Source of the DNA: Bolinopsis microptera
Taxonomy: Eukaryota > Ctenophora > Tentaculata > Lobata > Bolinopsidae
Length of the DNA: 64,000 nt
NCBI RefSeq assembly: GCF_026151205.1
Contig: NC_087072.1
Coordinates: forward strand, 3,367,375 to 3,431,374
Direction of reading: 5' to 3'
A model generated the notes under the pieces. It made no database searches, was not told the DNA's origin, and worked only from the letters and a program-made list of their open reading frames with translations. Below are positions 1 through 12,400 of this stretch, piece after piece (the stretch's first letter is position 1; the number at the start of each line of letters is the position of its first letter). A program made the position numbers and the translations under genes.

Positions 1-10
1 GGTTTACAAC

Positions 11-196
11 TTGACTAGGGTTCAATTGGACGGTAAAGAAAAAACGGAATTATTGCAACTAGACTCGGTTACACGTGCATCGTGCCCCATTTCAATCGCA
101 TCTTCATTGGATCCTCTCATGATTACTGAGACTGAATCTCAGCTTCATAGTTTTCTTGGTGCATCCTTAAAATTACACATTCTTAGGGCATTCTAG
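11..196 (+). pseudogene. possible degraded retroelement coding fragment
   Basis: A 61-codon open stretch ends at a stop. It contains a run resembling the segment just before the RNase H domain of BEL/Pao-type polyproteins ('CPISIASSLDPL' followed by 'SQLHSFLGAS'). No catalytic residues are preserved and there are no LTRs in view. It lies in the last visible intron of the minus-strand CFAP69 gene. The assignment rests on a weak motif impression and could be wrong. Confidence 0.2.
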
Positions 197-403
197 TACA
201 GAATAACGCCTTACCAAGAACGCCTTATTACGAAGTCTATAGTACTGCAAGTATAACACGTATCCCTAACACAACTTGACATCACATATCAGATTACTAA
301 ATTCTATGGTGACAACCATGGAGCTACCAGTTTTGAAGTTGTAGCAAAACATTTGAAGTTGTAGCAATGTTTGAAGAGTAAACTGTATTTCGGCAGATCT
401 GAC

Positions 404-3400
404 CTGAAGTTGAAGTTCTTCATACTGAGCACTCGTCCATTCCACACTGCACACACTGTCGTTTGGCTTTACGTAATCGAACAGCGCCGTCAGCAGTCCC
501 ACGTCAATCATCACCTGACAGCGGGGACAGCGTTAACATATTTGGGCATTACCATATTTGGGCATTACCATATTTAGGTATTTCCATATTTTTTTAACAG
601 GGAAGAAGCTTATAGTTCTGAGAACTAGAATACAGAGAAGGTGAATGAGACAGGAGTCACGTCTACTAGACACAAGTCTTCTCTACACGAGCAATACGAT
701 AAATCCAGCTAACAAGTCTGTTTAAATGCACCGTTAAGAGTGCGGGATCGGATAAGGCTGGTCGTCATGGAGACGACCACTTCTTTAATATCCCTCCTCG
801 TCTAGAATAATGAGATCCATATTGTTTGAGGATTGTGTGGAATTTTTGAATTAACCTCGCGAAAGTGGGCCATTAGGCCATTAAAACACTTATAACCATG
901 ATCATTGACGCTTTATCTTAATTTTATGTGAGCACATACCATAAAGTCATTACTAGGCCCTCTTTTACAGTCGTGTAGACAGTTACAGTATTGCTTTTAT
1001 TTCCCCGCGGCTATTGTTTGCTATGATAATATCTTAAAATAGTTTCAGTACTATTACCTGTCTCATGGCGTCATTTTCAGCCAGCCCGATGAGTGTGGTC
1101 CAGGCCGCCTTCTTTAGCTCAAAGTCGTCATTTTGCTGGGGAGTAATACGTTTTGAGTCATTTAGACAGAAACTAAGTAACAATTTAAATTTGCTCGGGC
1201 CATGCTTGTTCGTAATCTCGATCAGCGATTTGTCCCTTGGACGAAATATTTGCTGCGATCGGTGGATGATCATAAAATAATAATGTTCCGGCTAAGAACT
1301 GGGTGAGAACTAATATTTGAGTCGGGTGTGTAAAAAGTTTAACTAGTCCACAGTCTGACTATAATAAAGTCTGACTATAATAAAGGACTGGAGGTTTAAA
1401 CTGACCGGCTTCATAGAGAATCCTTTCATTAGCTCGTCTGTTGTTTTTACTGAGGTGTTCATTTCTTGTTAGCAAGCTATTTCCTAATACGGTATCCGTG
1501 TTTAGATTTGAACGAATCTTATAAGGGAAACCATTATCATTGCAAATATGGGGCTCTACATTCAACGAGCCGGTCATGAATTACTTGGTATTTTAAAAAG
1601 AGTTGTCGTGGCACTTCTGTAGTATCAAGTCATGGTAACTGAACACGGACCTTTCAGATTAAATGTAATATTAATAATTAATTCGACCCAAAGATCGAGT
1701 TTTATCTCAGGCAGCGTTTCCACAGAATTTGTAACCCATTCAGCCATGAGCCAACCTTTACCACAACCACCATATTAAAAACACGTACAAACACAAAGGG
1801 ACATACCCTCAGAACTGGTGGCTACCAGAGTGAGTATTTTAATGAAGCCACACTCGAGAAGTGGGGCGCTAGGGCACCGGGTCACTAGAACTTGCGTCAC
1901 TGACATCACATCGTTCCTGAAACACAGGGAAATACAGGGAACGGGCATTTTACCCCTTCATTCAGAGCTATACTTCTGAATGAAGGGGTAAAATGCCTGT
2001 TTCATGTACCTTGGTAAAGACAGGGAATAGTAATTTTAAGAGATAGAGACACTAAGAGACATCTAGAGAGTTAGAGACATCTAGAGAGTTAGGGACACTA
2101 AGAGACATCTTGAGAGTTAGAGACACTAAGAGACATCTTGAGAGTTAGAGACACTAAGACTAAGAGACATCTAGGGAGTTAGAGATACAAGTTAAGCAAC
2201 AGATTGACGTCCTAAACGGTTATCCGAGCATTCTAGTGACGTCACGAAATTCCAGTGACGTCACGACATTCCAGTGACGTCACGACATTCCAGTGACGTC
2301 ACGAGCCATTCTGTGACATCACTAGTATCAGCTAGTGGGAAGAAAGTAGCGCTGGACAGGAGCTGCTGTTTAACAAGAGTTGACTGTTAACTCTACTGTC
2401 TGCTGGCTCTGTCTATCTGGGACTCGTATCTCCTACTCCCTCAGTCACTGTCAACAGTTCATACTTTCACCCCTTTTCTTGCAAGTCTACTAATGGAATT
2501 GAAACCAACACTTTTGTCGCTCTTCAACCTGTTAACTTTGATAGTGTCGCTACTGGGTGGTTAATAGTGTTGTTGCAACTTGTGGAGCTGAGATAGTTAC
2601 TTAGCTGCAGTTTAGACTTCTGTTTAATTATTTGCATTCTTTGACACGTCTTGTCGTTAATGTCTCACAGAGTGAGAGTTAAACTTTCAGTAAATTGTGG
2701 ATGATAGTGGAGTCCATTTTAAAATCATGTCAAAAAATCACTAAGTTCATGTAATAGACCGACTGGAATCTGGATAAAGATATCAGATAGTCAATGAGTC
2801 TGAGAATTTGTCCGTAAAACACTCTTTGCCGGCAGGATTGTTTCAGTATGCATATTGCATAGCCTGTCAAGTTGTAAAATTACGTAATTTTCTGCATTTC
2901 CGAGAATTTGTGAGACAGATGTTCCCTTACATGGAAATAGGACAGTGTATATCAACTATGTGACAGAATTTGACAGATTGTGATTACCCTCAAATAATGA
3001 CAACTTGTCTGAAACATTCACAACACTTTTATATTGCTGATTTTTTTGCGTTCAAAGCTCACATGCCAAAATCCAAGGTCAGGTTCTGGTTCGATTTTGA
3101 TATACAATTGGCCCGATCTTAATACATATTATATTGTGACCTACCTAAACACTATTTTTCATCAGGTTTTTTAATGGAAAGGAGCAAGACTAGTTTTTAT
3201 TAATACTTTCATAATAAAATGATCAGTATTGACGAATGGATATCGAATAGTGTAATGTTGTATTTCCATACTTTTACCGAAGGATAAATGGGGACCATAG
3301 ACAGAGAAGTCTATAAAATCAGCTAGATAGTATTATTATGATAAACTAGTCGGAGTCATATGATACACAGGATACTTCAGGATTTAAACACAGCTAAATG

Positions 3401-6400
3401 TGGACTGCATGTTACCGGCAGTTGTAAACGCAGCAATCCGTGCATGCAATTAAATTAAAATTGAAACAATAGTGCTATCGCTAGCACCAGCGCTGATAAC
3501 ACATTATATTTATCCACATAAATCCACAAGTAGCGCGTTGTGACAAGTACAACTCGCTTACATTGTTCTACAGATCAGTAATTGTTCAATTGGGCGCTTA
3601 TTTAAAGATTGTTAAACTAATCAGATTAATTCACGTCTACAAAAGCACAATCAACAAGCAGAGACTATGGAAAATAAAAATCGTTATTTGATTTCAGCCA
3701 CATACCGTTACTTTTAAATGGAGTTAAGTGCTTCTTTGTGGGCTACCAGAGCATTTATTTAGTTTGCTCGTGAAATTTGTTTTTTAAAGTCTACTTATAT
3801 TTTCTCTAAATTTTTACAATTGCGTTTATTTACAATCGACACTTAGTGCAATATCGGATCTGCCATCTTTGTCTCGCGACTACGAGATATATTTTCAGGA
3901 AAAAACCGCCACACTTGGGCATTTTAATCATACCATATTTGGGCACGTCCATATAAGAGCATATTTGGACAACTCTCGATCTGTACTGCAGAGTTTGACT
4001 TTGAGTTAGTACGTCAAAGGTGACTTTTAAAAAGAAGTTAAATGGGCTCCCTAAACTTTCAGCAAAACATTCGGACGTGTTCTCGTCAGACAGTGATCTT
4101 TAGTAGCCGGCATATGGCCGGTACAGGGCTGGTACAGGGCTGGTAGAGGCATGGAAACCATTCATTCCGTCAAAATGTTGGTGAGAATTTTTATTTTCGC
4201 ATACTCTGTGTCGTGGTCAGAAGAAGGATAAACAGAGAATTATAGCCTCGTCCGGGGGGAGGCCCTGCTTAGCACAGCCACTCGGTGCTCCGTGTAGTGA
4301 TACCACCTCGGACGTTGAGGAATTCACCGGGAGTTAAAACATTGTATCGAGTTAGAAGCAGTCACGTGACCTGCTTAACATTGACAGGACTTTTTGTCAT
4401 CACTTTCCCGTCGTGCAAGTAAAACACGCCCGAGTAGTTCAAGTTGCCCAACTGTCAGGTTCGGAACACGGAGTTTTGTTCTGAGTTTGTTCAGCTTTTA
4501 ACACGGTGTTTTGTCCTGAGTTTGTTATGCTTTAACACAATTTTCTTCTGACTTTGTTCTAAAAGTTTTTCTGTTTAAATTGAAGGGTACCTGTCCAGGA
4601 AATAGTTTCTTAACGCGTTCAGTATTCTAATTATGTGACATATTTCAGTGACAGTCACTGGACGGACTTTAATCACATTGTATCTGCCTCTGTTTTCAAC
4701 TCTCAGTGTTACATTTCTACTCTCATGATAACACCTTATTGGCAGACTATTGCATGATTTCTATCCCGACAATTGTTCGGTAGAATGTTCGTTATGTTTA
4801 ATGTTATTCCGACTGGCGACTCTCCTTGTAGTACTACTTATTAGCTTTGATACTTTTTAACTTTCGTGTCCGATGATATTGCTGGCATTACCGAATACCG
4901 AACATGCGGGTAATAATGGCGGGAAAAAAGCTCAAACCCTGATAAAATCAGAGGGTATATCCTGTTAAATAGCGACTGCAATTTGATCCTGGAAAGAGGG
5001 AACCATTCGAGGCTGATCAAATGAAAATTAGAGAAGTTCACTTTTCCGCGTCGAGTCCAGGGCGTTTTCACCACGGGTGGTAAATTTAATGGGACTGATA
5101 ATGGTAATTGGATGATATTGTTCTGATTTAATTAAGTAGAAGTACCGTGTACTAAGTACTTAAAGGGTCTACTTCACGGCTATCGTATTACTTGAGTAGG
5201 TACTGTGCATGACACCGTGGTACCCCGTACTCTATCTGTTTTCTCTGATCCGATATCTGTTCTCTTCTTGCTCCTTCTTAATGCTAGCTTTAATTATAAT
5301 AAAGTAATAAGAGGAGTGCCATTTTACTGTTAGGAATTCACATTAATTAGCCTTTCATAATTCTATTGTAGGATTATAATTCACATATCTGAATGGTATG
5401 GTGTGGCCTAGTTAAGTTGGGCTGTAATCTTAGTCACGGAAACGCGTCCATTCAAACTTGGCAAAGAAGATCGCACATCTTAGTCATCCTTTTAATGGGT
5501 GATCAAATGAATTTGACGGGTTTGCGAGGTGGCGGGTTTGCAATTAGAATTTTCATTGTTGGGAGAAATAACACTATTTTAGGATTGATTTTTACAGAAC
5601 CTCCAAATTAGAGCTGTCAAAGTGTCAAGGTTATGTTCTCTAGAGATAAAACTTCTTTTAAAATGTTGACAAACCGTGGGAGTTTATAGATGTGGCAGGT
5701 GTGCCAAAATCTCAAAATCATCGGCATATTTAAAAGTTTGCAACGACGCCAACATTATAGCCATATCTTTGCTACTGAGAATCAAAGTTGCACAATGTGT
5801 TTCTTAGAAAATGGTCTGAACTTGTAATTTATTGCATGATAAAAGCCTTTATCTATCAACAGTAAGGAGTACTTACTACTTATACGCAAGTAATAATAGA
5901 AACGTGGCCGGCCCGGAAACCATGTTGACGTAGTGGCCTTTTGTGAAAGTTGATCTGGTTAGCTTAAATTTGACAACACCTCACAACGCACCAATAAATC
6001 TGACGCTCTCGGCTCTAGTAAGGTAGAATGGTAGAATGACTACCATCCCGCTCGAGGAAGTGGTATTTTTGTTTTAACGAGGAGATTAACATTATGAAAC
6101 TCTGTCATGTCACTCCCGGAATGTATCATGTGGTCTGAGTGGCGTGAGACGGAGAATTCCAGACTTTACTCACCGCAATTGAAGATCTTGTTTAGTCTTT
6201 GCTTTTTTGATGAAGTGGCAGAAGGTGTAGTAGAGCGATCTGAGGGAATATGTGGTGAGAACTGAGACATTTTGTTGTTCCGTCATTACACGATTTAAAA
6301 AGATAACCGGATTATTAATTCGAATATATTCATTTCTGTGTAGGCGGGATTTTAATTGAACACTCGCATTTTTGTGATGAGACTTTGAGAGTATGATTGG

Positions 6401-9400
6401 TATTTGCAGACATATTCCCCTTGCTAATGATAACATGAATGATTTCTGCTTTGAGTAAACTTTAATAATATCGATCAGAACTGAGGGGGAAGTGACAAGC
6501 ACGGTATCACATGACTGCGTTAGTCTGGCGCCTTATCGCTCCAGCTAGCTTAATTTCAAATCTACCGGCACGCGTCGCACAGTCACATCGGAACTGGTAT
6601 TTTATCACACAGATGGCTCTAGCAACCAATGTTTGCTGGTATTTGCTTCTCAGCAGTTATAATAGTCGCTATTTGCTCTCGTTTTTTTTAGTGCCCACGT
6701 TTCCGGGTTAACCCAGATATACTTTAATTAGGAGGTTGTTACTACAGACCCTGTCCTGTGGAACTGCGCTCTGAAAATGTTGGACAGCTCCTAAAGGTGG
6801 TGTGATCATGTTGTCATATATTATAATATTGAAGTGTTGTTGTAGTGGGGTATAGATAGGTGGGGGTGATAAAAGGAAGACCAAGCTAGCTAACTTTCAT
6901 CACTGCAGTATCACAACACCCCTCTACTCTCTAGCCCCCCTCCTGATCAGACGACTAATTTACTCTTTGTAGGAGTGCGTGATGAGGGATTGGGGCAATA
7001 CGTTGCAATCTGTCTAGTCAACAAGATGTGGGGCGGTTATTCACACTTCCCCCTTACTTGTACATCTTCACTTGTTACATTATAAGGAGCGGGAAGTGTT
7101 GCAGACTCAGTATTACCATCTCTCGCTCATTTGTTTCAGGTGCCAAGGTCACTGCACTAAATATCTCCAATGAGGTGAGAATATTCCGGGTGCAAGTTCC
7201 CTGGTTCTCAATGGAGATGAAATTGCTCGCGTAATTGGTACCTACCGACTCATGATATGTGTAGCATTTCTTAACTTGAGATTGGCTTTTAACAAGATTC
7301 GGCCCAGACCTCGGCGACAATGATCACTAGCCTTGGCCACCTCGACTTGGTATTGAAGGACGGTGCACCCCTTTGTCTTGGCCTCCTCGACCTGGTATTG
7401 AAGGACGGTACCTCTTTTTGTCTTAACGGCCCTCTGTAAGGAAGTCTCGGCCAAAGGTTTCATAATGCACGTGAGCGCGAACAGTAAAGAGTTGTTCAAG
7501 AGTATTAGTCCACAGACCAACTCTTGCCACATGACACTGAGCAGGCTCGATTGTAGTCTGAGGGTAGTTCCTGGGAGTTTCTCAACCAAAACAGCGTGTC
7601 AAGACGGATCTACTTTTGACGAGCAACAAGCCGAAACCTCTCATGAAACACAAACTTTGCAAGTGCACGAGAAATATGTTACAACAGTGTGAAAATGCGG
7701 AGATGCGCTCGTGGCTCAGGACCTCTTCCCATCACCCAGACTGGGTAACCTACACGTTCCCATATTTTAATGCATGCCAAGTTCTCGGATTGCATACAAT
7801 CAGGACCCCGCTGATCGGTTTCAAAGTCGGAACTCTAGCGACACAAAGGGAAACAGATTCCTATGTTTGTAGAGTGTGGAAAGCTATTAGATAGGTGAGT
7901 GGCCAGCTGTCATAATATGCAAGAAAAAGTATCTGAGACATGGTCCCACATACATCAAATTATATTGAAGATCTAACGACCCAAACATTAGTCCCATTGT
8001 CTCTTGCTTGTCTCTTGCCCAACTTTTGACAGCTCCCTCAGTTACACCTTCAGAGAAACAATATCCACCCCCTGTCATGACTTATTAGTAGCACATTAAA
8101 CCAGTCAAAAGAGCTTAATCGGCACAGCTTAGATCGCTTTGTAGGCCATCGGTTTGATCTTTATTAAAGGTTGCGATCAAAGCACCGGATATTATACTGT
8201 TCCAATATACAGCTATCGAGCGATTGACCCTCCCCGTTATAACTGTATATTACAGCTCTACATCATACTGATACGACACATCACAACAAGGAGTGAAACG
8301 AATAAAAATGGCTACATATTAATGAGAATGCGGTCTAACAGATAGCCTCCTAGTCAGAGTGCCAGACTATTGGATATCTCCATATGTCTACCATTGACAG
8401 GTCTGACTATTCGGGTCCTTCGTCTAATCGGGGGGGTTACAATTTGGGGAGAATTGGGCGGGAAACCCCCCTTAACAGCAGCAGTTCGATTAATGTATCC
8501 AAACTCACTTTACGACAGAGCTGGTCTCGAATCTGTCCTGAACCTGAAAAATGCAACATCTTGTGAGGTCTAGCACGTTGAGTATGTACTAAGTTACAAC
8601 AGTTACTAGCTTGGGCTAAGTTAAGCACGAAAAAAGAGGTAAGAGAGTCCCGGTAAAATGGTATGCAAGTAACTTTATCAATTAGATTCAGCGAATAAGG
8701 GTAGGTTTTGACGGAACAAAATAAATTAATTCGACTAATTTTGACTATCTATTTGTCTTGAAGATAATTCTCGACTATTTGTAGAACTTATTCATCCAAA
8801 GTTGTCTCGAAAGTTGTCTGAAAAGGTGTTTCATTTCCCTTGTTGCTGAAAAGGTGTTTACTTTGCTGCCTTTTCAATAATTATAGTTTATCTTACAGTA
8901 AACAAGGCCCGGCTGGAGTCTAGTGCTGTCTGTGAACATCTAGCCTCGGGGACTGCACTGTCGTTTTACTCCTTTACAAATCTTACCTTGTCTGGGTTTC
9001 CATATTCGATAACGTTCCACAGTACTTCTACGCTCAACTGCAACAACTTGCTGAAATAGCATCTACATTGAACTTTAATTCCTTTTTAATTATCTGAAAC
9101 TGTGCGGTAATTGCGGTAATTACACTCACGTTTCACATAAGACGCGACGTCACAGTTACACGCGTTGTGATATTAATAATTATAATATGTACTGTGACAT
9201 GTAAGATAAAAATGTGTTCACATAACTTAGTATAAGTTATTTTCTCGTACTTCCTCTGCGCCGACCATTTTAAGCGATTTGTGGTCCTGAATTTTTCACA
9301 TGTGTGATGTTTGCTAGCTCGATATCCTGCTGTATCTTATATTATTAGTGCTATCACTTGTGTTGATTGATGACAGCGTGGACTTTGTATTTCTGAACAC

Positions 9401-12400
9401 TTAGCTGACTACTTATACTGCTAGTTATATGGCTAGGGTTGGGACTAGGGTATAGGTTAGGTTGTTTTGAAGGGACTGCCCGTACCCACTACCCGTTCCG
9501 GAGTCTGGTACCAGAGCAACTCTTAGCTTTATTTAGCTTTACATCCCAGGAATCCTTTGGCGATTAATTAGCTGTCTGTTTGAAAATTATTAGATCATTT
9601 TTGATCGTTCCAGCTCTGTCATTGTTTGCAGCTCCCTCCAAAACTCTGGAATTTGAGTCAGATAGTGCAACTTCTCATTCTACATAGCTTTGGTTTACCA
9701 GGACTACATTTTAGCATGTTTTGTCACTAATGTTTTAACACAATTTTTTTCAAATCATTAGTTATTTGGGAAATTAGACATTTGATGTTGACGCATTCAT
9801 TCTCCTCAGCTAACTAGTGCAGCTATGCCAAAATTCTTCGTGCCTAGAAAATATTCAAAGTAATGAGTATGATGTCCAGTCATTGTAAAGTTATTGGGTA
9901 GAAGTGCCGTTATATGCCGTATTATAACACTTCTCCTCAGAAGCAGCCTCCTTTAGAAAAAAGGTAAAAACAGAATTCCATAAACCGCCCAAAACAGTCA
10001 ATTTACTAATACGGAGCAAAGCAGCTTGAGGCATGTACAAGATGGGGTATGACGCGGGTGGGACGTGGGTATATGCCCGTGCAGGTCACATGTGACACGT
10101 GCAGGTCACGTGTGACACGTGCAAGCCCATGGTTGTAGTAGGGTGGAACTTGAGCTGATATTACCTAGAAATAGACAGGAAATTGGTGGTAAGAATACTA
10201 CTGACAATCTTATCTACTACAAACTTCACCCCTAGCTCTTTGCTTTATCCAATGCCTCACTGTTCTTATAATATTTTTATATCGGGAGATAAAAACTGAC
10301 TTTAATAGTCTCACTTGACGGTTACATGGACATTGTGTCGTAAGAACTTCACATTCCACACAATACTTAGACTTGTAACAGAGGAAAATAGATTCCCTTT
10401 ATTACAGAATTCTCTAAAAAGAGCCAATCTACTAGGAGTTAGAGCAGAGCCTATAAAACTACTCCTTAATAATGTCACGCCATCTCTCCGTTTCCTTTTT
10501 AATCCTGTAGACGGAATCAGCCCTGGATTTTCCTCAAAATCTGCCAACTTGTCTTGCGATGGTAAAATTTTGGCAGTTCTGAAAGTTGTGCCATTTCGTG
10601 ACAGGACCTGAAACCCCTCATCATCGGATGGACCTCGACTTTCTATCGAATAATAAGTTTCTGAAGCCCTATCTACCGGATTGGTGAACCTCTACGGTCC
10701 ACTAAATGTTTTTGGCATTTGGCATTTACCTTCAGGGTAGAAAAAATAGTGCACCACTAGGTATTAGGTACACTTTAAGCTTTCGTTTTGGTAATTTTGT
10801 GTCAGTGTGAAGAGCTTACCTGTTACTTGACCCACACGCTCCGACCATGTTCTTTGAGATCACGGATATTATATCCATATCCAGCAAACAGTCACAATTA
10901 CTCGCTGAAAAAGTGACAATGTTCAGTAAATGTACAATCTTTATTTTAAACTATTAGTTAAGTTTTTTTCTCACTTGTAAATTTTCAAAGAGCTGGGCTG
11001 ACACCGACAATTTATATATATTCCTCGATATTTTATGTTTTTTATGAGAGGAGTATAAATACTCTACTCTACTCTACTTCATTTCATTTCATTTCCACGG
11101 CTTTAATGATGATATTTGCGTTAAAATATAAGGAATAAAGCACGTTACTGTTATCTTTAGATCTCTTGCCGCCAAGTAAATAAGGGCTATTACTAAACCC
11201 ACTTCTTTACCTAAACCCCCCGCTCTTCACGTTTACTTCGCAGATACCAAATTACAGTAACTCCGATTATTTGGAAGTACAACGCAGCACTAATCCTAAA
11301 TATGGGTTCCCGTCACGATTTCATGGACCATGTAATCTATACCGAAAATAATTTCGCTCCAGGCAAATAGTGGCCCTGACAGCCTAAACCTTAACTCTTT
11401 ATAAATTTGATGCGCTATGTGGTAACTTGGTAAATTCGTGAGTTGCTCCGCCTTCTTTTGCATATTTAAAATTAGTTTAGATTTTAAAAGAGCTCAACTG
11501 CACTAGTAAACTGTTAAATGCTCCGTAAATCAGGCCTATTTTATTTACATGCTATTTGTAACCAGTAAATCCTATTATATTTCAATTTCTATACCCTATT
11601 AACTTTGCAAAATAGTCTGGGTCTTTGTAAAATAGCCTGTAATCAAGGGTATATCATATCTTAATTTTCGTGCTCATTATCATTATATGCAAAAATACAG
11701 CTAATAATAATAATAAGGCTCTTACTTATCTCATACTTGTCAAATATTTTGTAAATCCAGTTTTCTAATTCTCAATCAACTCTGGACAAAACAAATGTCA
11801 GGACTCCCACGACGTCCTACCAACACCCCCAACTACCAACACCCCCAACTACCAACACCTCCAACCTCCGACCACAGCATTCCCACGATTACCTTAACAT
11901 TTACTTTTACATGGCAACAAAATCTGTTAAAGTCGCACGTCTTTAACATGGTTAGCAACGTAACCTGAGTATCATCAATATAAGAGGACATGTCAACTCA
12001 CACGAGAGACTGAGAAAGAGGAGGAGGTGCAGGATTTCCTGGTACACAGTGTCGTCCTCCATTTTCTTGAGCTCTGAAGCGAATATCTTGACCACGTTGC
12101 TGTCCTCTATTGCCTTGATGTTCAGCTCGTGTCTACATGCTTGTGGTCCTGGGTATATAGTAACCTTGGTAACTTGCGTTTAAGTTTCCTAAGTAAAAAG
12201 TATTTTAATGAGTGGTAACCATAGTGATCGGTGATTGCTGGTGGCGCGGTTGCGCAGAGCCTCTAGGTCTGCGCAGTCTCCGCGTACGGTTAAACAGCTC
12301 ATATCTTTGTGTGTCGTGTTGCGTGCAGCAGGGGTCGTAAACTTAAAGGCGTGGCTCGTTATTAAAATCAACCGCACCTTATTTTAAGACACCTGAGTAT

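Noticed and set aside
7242..7589. 115-codon minus frame
   Set aside because: Kept open by a 45-bp duplication; no family resemblance and no phase match to CFAP69.
9433..9465. Telomere-like CTAGGG/TTAGG motifs
   Set aside because: Only a few imperfect units; no array.
10311..10611. Open frames on both strands of about 80-98 codons
   Set aside because: No recognisable motif, inside a CFAP69 intron; neither frame has matching splice phases.
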